Below are positions 1-6,634 of a stretch of DNA of 9,416 bases, one piece after another. Source of the stretch: Kosmotogaceae bacterium UBA1373 (GTDB taxonomy: Bacteria > Thermotogota > Thermotogae > Petrotogales > Kosmotogaceae). Both the position numbers and the translations under genes were made by a program. The first letter of the stretch is position 1. Each line of letters begins with the position of its first letter. The stretch lies in NCBI GenBank assembly GCA_002305955.1, contig DBRH01000026.1, positions 4,435 through 13,850 on the forward strand. Reading direction: 5' to 3'. The notes beneath the pieces are model-generated. The model searched no databases, was not told where the DNA came from, and saw nothing but the letters and a program-made list of their open reading frames with translations.

Positions 1-734
1 CAGTTCCCCTTCAGACGCGCGGCAAGACCCTGGGAGTGCTGGAGGTCTTCAGTGTTGATGAAAGGGAGCGTGACAGCGAATGGCATGACTTTCTGATCAC
101 ACTCGCCGGGCAGGGGTCACTGGCAATAGATGTGGCTATCATGATAGAGAGCCTTAAAGCGAGCAACAAGATGATCAAGCACGCTTACGATCAAACGCTA
201 GAAGGCCTCGCGATGGCCCTCGAGTTGAGAGATATAGAGATGGAGGGGCATTCGCGCAGAGTGACGGAACTGTCCATGGCCCTCGCCAGAGAGATGGGGC
301 TGAGCGATGGAGAGCTCGAGAGCTTTTACAGGGGCGCGCTTCTGCACGATATCGGAAAGATTTCCGTGCCGGACGAGATACTGTTCAAAAAAGGTCCGCT
401 GGATGAAAGCGAGTGGGAGATAATGAAAGCGCACACAGTCTATGCCCGTAAGCTCCTTTCTCAGATCGACTACCTGGTGCCGTCGCTGGATATACCCTAC
501 TGCCATCACGAACGCTGGGACGGTTCCGGTTATCCCCAAGGACTGAAAGGTGAAGAGATTCCTCTTTCGGCCAGGATTTTCGCGATCGTGGATGTTTACG
601 ACGCGCTGACTTCGGAGAGGCCGTATAAACACGCCTGGTCCGAAGAAGAGGCGCTGAAGTATTTGCGAGAGAATTCGGGGAAATTATTCGACGAAAGGAT
701 CGTTGATCGCTTCCTGAAAATAGTAAAAAGCTGA
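1..734 (+). CDS. GAF-HD-GYP domain protein, C-terminal part (cyclic-di-GMP phosphodiesterase type)
   Basis: This is a 5'-truncated gene: the reading frame is open from base 3 and enters the window inside a domain. Its first residues (VPLQTRGKTLGVLEVFS) look like the last strands of a GAF sensory domain, so the GTG at 36 is internal. A helical linker follows, then a complete HD-GYP domain. Counting from base 36, it has H72, the HDIGK metal motif at 104-108, HHERWDGSGYP at 157-167 and DVYDALTSERPYK at 186-198. HD-GYP proteins hydrolyse cyclic-di-GMP (some also cGAMP) at a two- or three-metal centre. All the motif ligands seem present, so an active enzyme is likely, with GAF ligand binding as the probable control. 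It acts in the cytoplasm unless membrane segments lie upstream of the window. The next gene starts 27 bp downstream on the same strand, which suggests an operon. The GAF assignment rests on a short fragment; the HD-GYP assignment is firm. Confidence 0.93.
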   Translation, partial: VPLQTRGKTLGVLEVFSVDERERDSEWHDFLITLAGQGSLAIDVAIMIESLKASNKMIKHAYDQTLEGLAMALELRDIEMEGHSRRVTELSMALAREMGLSDGELESFYRGALLHDIGKISVPDEILFKKGPLDESEWEIMKAHTVYARKLLSQIDYLVPSLDIPYCHHERWDGSGYPQGLKGEEIPLSARIFAIVDVYDALTSERPYKHAWSEEEALKYLRENSGKLFDERIVDRFLKIVKS

Positions 735-761
735 AGAATTATAAAAACGGAGGTTGCGCTT

Positions 762-1955
762 GTGCAGTACGATTTCGACAGAAAAATAGAACGCAGGGGT
801 ACGAACTGTCTTAAATGGGACCACGCGGACTGGTTTTTCGGCACGAACGATCTTCTGCCGATGTGGGTGGCGGACATGGATTTCGAAGCGCCCGAACCGG
901 TGCTGGAGGCAATCAGGGAGAGGGCAGGGCACGGGGCCTTTGGATATACCGTTAAACCGGAAAGCTACCACGAGGCCCTTGTCGAGTGGATGAAAAAAAG
1001 GCACAGATGGGAGATTAAGAAGGAATGGCTGGCGCACGCTCCCGGAGTGGTTCCCGCAGTTCATCTGAGCATCATGGCCTTTTCCCATCCCGGCGATACC
1101 GTTCTGGTCAACAGCCCGGTCTATTACCCCTTCTACAGCGCCGTAAAGAACACCGGCCGACAGCTTCTTTTGAGTCCTCTCAAAAGCGAGGAAGGCCGTT
1201 ACGAAATGGATTTCGAAGATATCGAGAGAAGAATAGACTCCAGGACGAGGCTCTTCATACTCAGCAACCCCCATAACCCGGTGGGAAGAGTCTGGAAAAG
1301 AGAAGAGCTGGAGAGACTGGGAGAGATCTGCCTGAAGCACGATATAAAGATCGTTTCCGATGAAATACACTCGGATCTGATCTTCGAAGGATACAGACAC
1401 GTTCCCCTGGCCTCGATCTCGAGAGAGATTTCTATGCAGACGATAACCTGCGTCGCCCCGAGCAAAACTTTCAACCTGGCGGGACTGGCCACCGCCTCCG
1501 TGATTGCCGAAAACAAGAGGATGCTCGATGAATACAACAACGCACTCTCTTCGGTGGGGATAGGACTGGCCAACATTTTCGGAATCGTAGCCTTCGAAGC
1601 GGCCTACAGATACGGTGAAGAGTGGCTGGATCAACTGCTGCCCTATCTTAGGGGAAATTTCGATTATATGAGGGAGTTCCTCGGCAAGAATCTGCCGGCG
1701 GTGAAGGTGACGGAACTCGAAGGCACCTATCTGGCCTGGCTGGATTTCAGGGGACTGGGTATGACTGTGGAAGAACTCAAAGACTTCCTGTACAAAAAGG
1801 CCAGGGTGGGCTTCGAAGACGGCTCGGTCTTCGGAGAGGAAGGGGCCGGTTTCATGAGGGTCAACCTCGCCTGTCCCAGAAGCACCGTCGAGGAGGCCTT
1901 GAACGGACTTCTGGAAAGCTACAGAGAAATATCCGGCCCTCGAGGGAGAGCATAG
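762..1955 (+). CDS. MalY/PatB-family PLP-dependent C-S lyase / aminotransferase
   Basis: This 397-residue fold-type I PLP enzyme has the usual length of the MalY/PatB branch, which cleaves cystathionine or cysteine conjugates to a thiol, pyruvate and ammonia. The branch is recognised by the N-terminal LLPMWVADMDF (31-41) and GAFGYT (58-63). Catalytic features visible are SPVYYPF (118-124), NPHNPVG (169-175, N172), D200 in SDEIHSDL (pairs with the pyridine nitrogen), the Schiff-base lysine K235 in APSKTFNLAGL, and R366 in FMRVNLACPR (substrate carboxylate). The start is GTG at 762, preceded by GGAGGT at 749-754 with a spacing of 7 nt. It follows the HD-GYP gene by 27 bp, so the two are probably co-transcribed, although no biochemical link between them is known. 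The family also contains true aminotransferases and the regulatory MalY protein, so the substrate is not settled. It is cytoplasmic, with no signal peptide or membrane segment. Confidence 0.93.
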   Translation: MQYDFDRKIERRGTNCLKWDHADWFFGTNDLLPMWVADMDFEAPEPVLEAIRERAGHGAFGYTVKPESYHEALVEWMKKRHRWEIKKEWLAHAPGVVPAVHLSIMAFSHPGDTVLVNSPVYYPFYSAVKNTGRQLLLSPLKSEEGRYEMDFEDIERRIDSRTRLFILSNPHNPVGRVWKREELERLGEICLKHDIKIVSDEIHSDLIFEGYRHVPLASISREISMQTITCVAPSKTFNLAGLATASVIAENKRMLDEYNNALSSVGIGLANIFGIVAFEAAYRYGEEWLDQLLPYLRGNFDYMREFLGKNLPAVKVTELEGTYLAWLDFRGLGMTVEELKDFLYKKARVGFEDGSVFGEEGAGFMRVNLACPRSTVEEALNGLLESYREISGPRGRA

Positions 1956-1977
1956 GGTCTAGATCCAGAAAGGACTG

Positions 1978-2032
1978 TCATCCCGTGGAGCCTGCCCTGA
2001 AATGGTCTCATTCAGGGTTCTTATACGGGATC
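1978..2032. repeat. nested intergenic palindrome with ATCCCGT/ACGGGAT arms
   Basis: Two perfect 7-bp stems are nested. The outer arms are ATCCCGT (1980-1986) and ACGGGAT (2025-2031). The inner arms are CCCTGAA (1995-2001) and TTCAGGG (2011-2017), with a 9-nt loop. The flanks (GTCATCCCGT at the left, ACGGGATCTC at the right) resemble palindromic elements dispersed in intergenic regions of many bacterial genomes; I recall that similarity and cannot search for it. It lies between convergent genes, so it could also slow RNA polymerase from both sides, but neither strand has a clean T-run after the stem. Confidence 0.6.
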
Positions 2033-2035
2033 TCG

Positions 2036-2068
2036 CTCTTCTCGTCTGTCTCTAAACAGAGGTAAGAG
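2036..2068. repeat. second imperfect hairpin in the convergent intergenic region
   Basis: CTCTT (2036-2040) can pair with AAGAG (2064-2068), and TCTGT (2045-2049) with ACAGA (2056-2060) around a 6-nt loop. It directly abuts the nested palindrome. The following bases are GC-rich, with an 8-bp direct repeat GGACGACT at 2106-2113 and 2120-2127. I see no open reading frame with a ribosome binding site in 1956-2143, so the stretch looks non-coding and structured. The role is unknown; mRNA 3' end protection or weak termination for the two convergent units is possible. Confidence 0.4.
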
Positions 2069-2143
2069 GGGGAGAGGCGTTCCCCAAGGACGGGTCCATG
2101 CTCCGGGACGACTGACGCCGGACGACTCTTCCGCTCTTATAGC

Positions 2144-3766
2144 TCATTCTAGCGTAAAGATTCCCAGTTTCTTCAACCTGGTTCTCTCGTCGATCACTTC
2201 GTTGTTTTCATCGACCGCGAAGGTAGCCCCATCTATGGTCGCGGTCGTTGTTTTCCCCTTCGCCACCGACATTTTTCTCAATCCCGGGGCGTCTAGGATC
2301 CCCGCGTTTATGGCTGCGTAAATGGTCTCGGGCGAGGTCAGACTGGAGATCTTGATACTCTCCATGGCCTCGAGTATAGTGGCAGATTCGTTTTTCAGGA
2401 ACTCTTTGTGTCGTTCTATCTTATCGTCCTTCGAGAAATCGGGCAGTCCTTTTGCGGCCTCGCTCATGGCGTGTTTCACCATCTTCACGCTCTCGATTAT
2501 CTCCACGGGCGTGGCCCTTTTCGTCGCTTCGCAGTAGGCCACCACGTGGACTATCTGCGGTTGCAGATAAGAGGCAGTGAAGAGAGAGGATACCAGCTGG
2601 CCCATCGACATGTGGGGATCGGCCGGGAAGGACATGAGTCCGGGACGTACCATCGTTACAGGAATGAAACTCTCGCTCTTCAACGATTCGATCAGTTCCT
2701 TTTTCGCGAGAGACTTGGCGATATCCATAGAAGGCGAGATCCCCGGGGGCGTATTCATCATGTACTGGGCCACGTACACCTTCACTCCCAGTCTTCTGGC
2801 GGCCATGGCGGCCAGATACGCCATCGTAACCTCGATGGCGTCGTGGCAGTATCTGAGAGCCCACTGGTGGGCCTCGTTTATCTCGACGGGAATTCCCCTG
2901 CCGCCGTTCCAGGCTATAGCGCTCTGGTTTTCTCTTATAGCCTCCAGAAGCTCTCGGTCCGATCTTCCGTCGAGCTGTGAGTACCAGGTGAGCGGAATGG
3001 CGGCCCAGGCGTTGTTCAAAGTCTCTTTGAAGAGGAGAGAGAACTTCAACAGCTCTCTCGTGCCCGAATAAGAACGCACTAGCGGATAGTTACCCCTCCG
3101 GCTGGCTTCGTACATTCTCTCGAAATCCTCTCTCTTTCTGAAGGGCGCACCTCCGGCGCCATCCTCGGAACGGACCATGTTCTCGGGATGGAAGAACCAT
3201 TGCTGACAGTTTTGATCCGGCGCGAGAGAGATGATATCCAGCAAACGTGATTGCGCGAGTTCCTTCACGGCCAGTTCCGTCTCTTCGAGCGTTTGAAGGC
3301 CGATATGGTGACGAATCAGGGGGAAAGGCTCTTTGAAGGCAATTCTCTCGAGCAATCCCTGGGGGTATTCAACGGTCCCTCCCGCTTCGTCGCGACCCCG
3401 CAAATAGCCTGTCACTTCCTCCAGCGATTCGCTCCCGTCGAAGACTCTGTCGAACATCCCCGATTCACGGGCAACCCCGGCCGTCTCGACGGTGCCGCCG
3501 AAGATCATCTTCTTTTCGACGCCTTCTCTCTCCAGCGCCGTCCGCAATTCTCTGAGAAGTTCTCTGCAAGATTCTCCTCCAAGCCGGTAGCTTATCGCTA
3601 TGATATCGGGCGAAACTTCTTTTATACTGTCCAGCAGCTTGTCTATTCCCAGCACGCTGCCTATATACACGCATTCGTACCCTTCTTTCCTGGCAAGTCC
3701 CAGAAAGTTGAGGATTCCGGCGGTGTGAATATCGCTACCTATCGCCCCGGCCAGTATCTTATCCAT
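2144..3766 (-). CDS. putative adenosylcobalamin-dependent mutase, fused GlmS-like and GlmE-like domains
   Basis: This 540-residue protein appears to be a one-chain relative of glutamate (methylaspartate) mutase. Residues 1-125 form a B12-binding Rossmann domain. D12-I-H14-T-A-G17 is the DxHxxG motif whose His replaces dimethylbenzimidazole under cobalt; 41 residues later comes S59, and 28 residues after S59-Y-R come G90-G91, the class I spacing. The usual SxL reads SYR. Residues 135-440 resemble the GlmE barrel by eye: E295-I-N-E-A-H300, VKVYVAQYMMNTPPGISPSMD (roughly 328-348), and FPADPHMSMGQ (380-390). About 75 C-terminal residues are unassigned. Known GlmS and GlmE are separate, about 137 and 483 residues, so this is shorter than their sum. 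The start is the ATG at 3766 with GGGGGA 5 nt upstream; it overlaps the end of the dehydrogenase gene by 8 bp. The B12 domain is secure; the reaction and substrate are not known. Confidence 0.78.
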   Translation of the reverse strand: MDKILAGAIGSDIHTAGILNFLGLARKEGYECVYIGSVLGIDKLLDSIKEVSPDIIAISYRLGGESCRELLRELRTALEREGVEKKMIFGGTVETAGVARESGMFDRVFDGSESLEEVTGYLRGRDEAGGTVEYPQGLLERIAFKEPFPLIRHHIGLQTLEETELAVKELAQSRLLDIISLAPDQNCQQWFFHPENMVRSEDGAGGAPFRKREDFERMYEASRRGNYPLVRSYSGTRELLKFSLLFKETLNNAWAAIPLTWYSQLDGRSDRELLEAIRENQSAIAWNGGRGIPVEINEAHQWALRYCHDAIEVTMAYLAAMAARRLGVKVYVAQYMMNTPPGISPSMDIAKSLAKKELIESLKSESFIPVTMVRPGLMSFPADPHMSMGQLVSSLFTASYLQPQIVHVVAYCEATKRATPVEIIESVKMVKHAMSEAAKGLPDFSKDDKIERHKEFLKNESATILEAMESIKISSLTSPETIYAAINAGILDAPGLRKMSVAKGKTTTATIDGATFAVDENNEVIDERTRLKKLGIFTLE

Positions 3767-4847
3767 CGCCGTCCCCCTTTTCAACGTAATGCCTTAGATC
3801 TTCAACGGACATCTCGTTCACTCCCAGCCGTTCGATGTTTCTGCCTTCCTTCCAGAAGTCCCTTCCCATGACCGCCCCGGCTATGTTTATCACAGAGTCC
3901 ATGGTCTTGGTGTCGACGCCGAGTTTTTTTCCAAAGCAGCTCATGGGAACCAGGCTCATCGGAACGTCTTCGATTATGTAGCGGTTTTCCATGCTGATCG
4001 GCGCCATGATGCCCCTGTAACCTTCGTTGTTGTGGATCGCGTTGTACAGATCTTCTCCTCTGGCATCGTAAGCGTAATCAAGCCATTCTCTGGCGCCCAT
4101 AGCCTGAACGCCGAGTTTGCTGGTAACCTCGCAACGCTCTCTATCTACCTCTTCAAGGACCCTCGCGACGGCCGGGCTGATTCCGTCGAGATAGAACTGG
4201 AAGTCTCCGTGAGTGGATTCTATCCATCCGGCGTTCATAAGTATCGCTCCGGGATGGAATATCGCACCGATGTTGTTGAAGCTCGTATAAAGTACGTTGT
4301 CCGTAAGCGTGAATTCGGGAATCACATCCCCGATCACCGGCATGAGGAGTTCGTTGTCCTTTGAAGGCAGTACAGCCACCGGTACGGCGTTCTTGATCCG
4401 GAATATCCTTACCATCCCCGGACCGGAGATCCTGGAGGCAAAGAGAAAGGTCTGTGCCTCGGCCAGTACCGCTTTGTTCCTCACGCCGCACTCTTTGAAT
4501 ATCTTGTCGAACTCAAGGGCTCCTCCCGTTCTTCCGGGATTGAGAATGACGACCTGACCTTCCGAGATGAACTGTGAGAGCTTTCTGGCTACTTCCGCGT
4601 GCGCGAAGGCGGGCACGACTATCATGATGAGCTCAGCGCCGGAAACGGCCTTTCCCATATCCGTCCCGACATATTTCAAACGCGCGGTTCCACCCGATTC
4701 TCCCTCCACTTTGAGTTTTTTGCTTTTCAGTATAGGCTGGATTCTGTTCTGACTTCGATTGTAGAGCGCAACTTCGTTCCCACGCATGGCAAGCACCGCT
4801 GCAAGAGCCTGTCCGCCATTCCCCGCACCTATTACCGCTATTTTCAT
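3759..4847 (-). CDS. NAD(P)-dependent octopine/nopaline dehydrogenase family protein
   Basis: This 362-residue two-domain oxidoreductase begins with a Rossmann fold, MKIAVIGAGNGGQ, where G7, G9 and G12 make the GxGxxG dinucleotide site; the strand-2 tail YNR (29-31) leaves NAD versus NADP open. From about residue 185 it matches the opine dehydrogenase helical domain: NNIGAIFHPG (191-200, H198), the YDARGEDLYNAI segment (260-271), and R289 and D294 in ENRYIIEDVP, five residues apart as in characterised opine dehydrogenases. It ends with FWKEGRNIERLGV (331-343). The family reductively couples an amino acid to a 2-keto acid, or runs the reverse reaction. It is the first gene of a pair with the B12 mutase, whose start lies inside its last codons, so the two probably serve one pathway. 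The substrate is unknown. The start at 4847 is set by a near-perfect Shine-Dalgarno; an extension to 4901 would be a poor match to the family N-terminus. Confidence 0.87.
   Translation of the reverse strand: MKIAVIGAGNGGQALAAVLAMRGNEVALYNRSQNRIQPILKSKKLKVEGESGGTARLKYVGTDMGKAVSGAELIMIVVPAFAHAEVARKLSQFISEGQVVILNPGRTGGALEFDKIFKECGVRNKAVLAEAQTFLFASRISGPGMVRIFRIKNAVPVAVLPSKDNELLMPVIGDVIPEFTLTDNVLYTSFNNIGAIFHPGAILMNAGWIESTHGDFQFYLDGISPAVARVLEEVDRERCEVTSKLGVQAMGAREWLDYAYDARGEDLYNAIHNNEGYRGIMAPISMENRYIIEDVPMSLVPMSCFGKKLGVDTKTMDSVINIAGAVMGRDFWKEGRNIERLGVNEMSVEDLRHYVEKGDGDG
3772..3780 (-). promoter_or_regulatory. ribosome binding site fixing the mutase start
   Basis: On the minus strand this reads AAAGGGGGA, with 5 nt before the ATG at 3766. 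A TTG 18 bp further upstream (3784) is in frame, but the purine-rich site lies downstream of it, so the ATG is preferred. That start also places the DxHxxG motif at residues 12-17, close to its position in stand-alone GlmS. The site is inside the last codons of the preceding gene, which suggests translational coupling. Confidence 0.7.
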
Positions 4848-4851
4848 TCGA

Positions 4852-4859
4852 CACCTCCT
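4852..4859 (-). promoter_or_regulatory. strong ribosome binding site of the dehydrogenase gene
   Basis: The minus strand reads AGGAGGTG, nearly the full anti-16S complement, with its GGAGG core 6 nt before the ATG at 4847. It decides this start over the in-frame codon at 4901, which would place the site inside the coding region and add 18 residues ahead of the Rossmann fold. Confidence 0.85.
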
Positions 4860-4930
4860 GTTCTTCAGACAACCACTGAAAAGACCTGCGTTTAACTGCA
4901 ATTCTCAAGCTACGATCGATACACATTACA

Positions 4931-4936
4931 ATTATA
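4931..4936 (-). promoter_or_regulatory. -10 element of the dehydrogenase-mutase operon
   Basis: The minus strand reads TATAAT inside an AT-rich stretch (AAAGTATAATTG), 84 nt upstream of the dehydrogenase start. No good -35 hexamer sits at 16-18 nt; an A-rich tract lies there instead. Transcription from here would give a leader of about 75-80 nt, too short for a cobalamin riboswitch. The motif is seen directly; its use is inferred. Confidence 0.5.
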
Positions 4937-5013
4937 CTTTATTCGTCGCACGTCCTTTTTTAAAGTCGTGTATAACCATTCAGAGGTTTTATTGGTGTTC
5001 GGCGATACGGTGT

Positions 5014-5030
5014 GAATCTTCGAAAGATTC
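5014..5030 (-). terminator. hairpin downstream of the AsnB-like gene, possible weak terminator
   Basis: GAATCTT (5014-5020) and AAGATTC (5024-5030) form a perfect 7-bp stem with a 3-nt CGA loop, 22 bp past the stop of the AsnB-like gene read on the minus strand. No T-run follows, so it is not a classical intrinsic terminator. It could be a processing or pausing hairpin, or a chance palindrome. Confidence 0.3.
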
Positions 5031-5051
5031 CGACGACCTGCCGATTTTCTA

Positions 5052-6479
5052 TCAGTTGCGGTAAACGGTCTCTATGGCTCCTTCACAATGGTAGACTTCT
5101 TTGAAAATATTGAAGTAAAGCGACTCTTCTTTGGTCCTTATGCCGGCCTTTTCTCTATCTCTTTCGAACTGTTCCTGACTCACCGTCTCTTGCGCGTATC
5201 TTTCCATAAGATCGTAAGAGCCCGCTCCGATACTGAACTTCTTCTTTTTCCTCCACACTATCTCGTCCGGCAGCCGGTCTTCGAAGGCCTTTCTGAGTAT
5301 CCACTTCTCGGTTTTGTCTTTACCGTGCAGTTTCCAGTCAACCGGTATGGAGAAGGCCAGTTTCAGCATATCCGGATCCATGAAGGGAACATCGTATTCG
5401 ATACCGTGAGCCAGAGCCATTCTGTCGTCTCTCTGGAAGCCTGAACGGTGACCGTTCTCGGTTATTCGCAACAGCTCGGCCTCGATCTCTTCTCCGGACT
5501 CGATCTTCTTCATATAATCGTACCCGGCGAAGAGTTCGTCGGCGCCCTCGCCCATAAAGACGAATTCGCAACCGTTTTCGCTGGCTAGTTTCGAGAGAAT
5601 GAAATTCGGTATCGAACTCCTTACAAGGAGCGGATCGAAGGATTCCAGATGATAGATCACGTCCGGCAGAACTTTCAGCATCTCATCGAGATCGTAGAAA
5701 TACTCCAGATGTTCGGTACCCAGATGATCGGCGACCACTCTTGCGCACCCCGGATCTTCACCGTCGCTCTTGCCTACCGTGAAGGTCTTGAAATTGCCGA
5801 CAAACTGCTTCAAAGAGGCCGCGATACAACTGCTGTCCAGTCCGCCGCTGAGGAAGATCGAAGGTTCGCAGTCCAGAACTTCCAGTCTCTTCCTTATAGA
5901 ATCTTCCAGGGCTTCCCTCACATCTTCGATGGCTTTTTCCTTATCGGTAACGGTCTCGCCGGAGTCGATGATTTCCCTGCAAGTGGAATACTCTTTGAAA
6001 CCTTCCTCTCTGGTGAAGTAATGACCGGGTGGGAAGAGGGCAACCTCGTCGCAGTAAGGTGCGATCGCCTTCAACTCCGAGGCGAAGATCGTCTCTCTGC
6101 CTATCCGGCCGTAATAAAGAGGCTTCAGCCCTATTGGGTCTCTGGCGATTATCGTCTCTTTGCCATCGTTCACGGCCAGCGAGAAAGAGCCTTCCAGTCG
6201 CTCGAGAAAGCCTTCGCCGAGCTCCCTGTAAAGCCGCATGACCTCCTCCGACCAATCCGATCCCGGCGGAGACAGAAGAAAACCGTCGATGACGGCCGCG
6301 CCTTCTGGGGATGAATGTCGCATTTTTGAGGCTGAAAAGGCCCTGCCGGCGGTGGAGGCCATCTGAAAACCGTCTACGCTTTCGTAGATAGTTTTTTCTT
6401 CTCCCCTGTGAGCCATCAAGTCTAGAGACTCACCAAGGAGTTTTTCATTGTCACCTGTGAATATGACTATTGCGCTCAT
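5052..6479 (-). CDS. asparagine synthetase B-like protein with degenerate glutaminase domain
   Basis: This 475-residue protein has the layout of class B asparagine synthetase: an N-terminal nucleophile (Ntn) amidotransferase-like domain (1-170), then an ATP-pyrophosphatase synthetase domain. The second half is well kept: PP-loop SGGLDSS (211-217), HLGTEHLEY (252-260), GEGADELFAGY (310-320), YDVPFMDP (362-369), WRKKKKFSIGAG (409-420). The first half keeps HRG (24-26) and RDPIGLKPLYY (113-123). However, position 2 is Ser (MSAIVIF) instead of the Cys2 nucleophile that should follow Met, and the NGEIYN glutamine and oxyanion motif is replaced by IDGFLLS (64-70). It probably uses free ammonia, or another amine as in the beta-lactam synthetase and amide-ligase relatives, to amidate an adenylated carboxylate. 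E. coli AsnB has 554 residues. The start ATG is backed by AAAGGAGAT at 6484-6492. The gene is 204 bp upstream of the dehydrogenase-mutase pair on the same strand. The family is firm; the substrate is not. Confidence 0.88.
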   Translation of the reverse strand: MSAIVIFTGDNEKLLGESLDLMAHRGEEKTIYESVDGFQMASTAGRAFSASKMRHSSPEGAAVIDGFLLSPPGSDWSEEVMRLYRELGEGFLERLEGSFSLAVNDGKETIIARDPIGLKPLYYGRIGRETIFASELKAIAPYCDEVALFPPGHYFTREEGFKEYSTCREIIDSGETVTDKEKAIEDVREALEDSIRKRLEVLDCEPSIFLSGGLDSSCIAASLKQFVGNFKTFTVGKSDGEDPGCARVVADHLGTEHLEYFYDLDEMLKVLPDVIYHLESFDPLLVRSSIPNFILSKLASENGCEFVFMGEGADELFAGYDYMKKIESGEEIEAELLRITENGHRSGFQRDDRMALAHGIEYDVPFMDPDMLKLAFSIPVDWKLHGKDKTEKWILRKAFEDRLPDEIVWRKKKKFSIGAGSYDLMERYAQETVSQEQFERDREKAGIRTKEESLYFNIFKEVYHCEGAIETVYRN

Positions 6480-6562
6480 ACTTATCTCCTTTCGAGGGTA
6501 GTTCTGTTGGAATATACCGAACGCGGCTAATATCGGCTGGATTGTTTATCTGCTTTAATCGT

Positions 6563-6571
6563 ATTATACCA
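6563..6571 (-). promoter_or_regulatory. extended -10 promoter of the AsnB-like gene
   Basis: The minus strand reads TGGTATAAT, an extended -10 (TGn plus a perfect TATAAT), 84-92 nt upstream of the AsnB-like start. The hexamer expected at -35 (AGCGTC) is poor, which is typical for extended -10 promoters. The leader would be about 75-80 nt. Confidence 0.6.
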
Positions 6572-6634
6572 TATCGACAATACTGGACGCTGTAACCTTC
6601 ATTTAAAGCCATATACAGAAAAAACATTCGAAGG

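Noticed and set aside
36..734. GTG at base 36 as the true start of the HD-GYP gene
   Set aside because: The frame is open upstream to the window edge and encodes a GAF-like end; no proper ribosome binding site precedes it.
684..1634. 316-codon open frame on the minus strand across the PLP enzyme gene
   Set aside because: It is antisense to a clearly conserved gene, has no recognisable motif and is low-complexity in the way expected from complementary codon bias.
1995..2024. Intrinsic terminator for the PLP enzyme gene
   Set aside because: The CCCTGAA/TTCAGGG stem is followed by TTCTTATA instead of a continuous T-run, and it is nested within a larger palindrome, so a repeat element is the better description.
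2144..3766. D-ornithine aminomutase (OraE) or lysine 5,6-aminomutase subunit
   Set aside because: The B12 domain is N-terminal instead of C-terminal as in OraE, no PLP-binding lysine context was recognised, and no small OraS-like or KamD-like partner gene is adjacent.
4848..5051. Cobalamin riboswitch upstream of the dehydrogenase-B12 mutase genes
   Set aside because: No B12-box-like sequence was found on the minus strand, and the likely leader from the TATAAT at 4931-4936 is only about 75-80 nt, much shorter than a cobalamin riboswitch.
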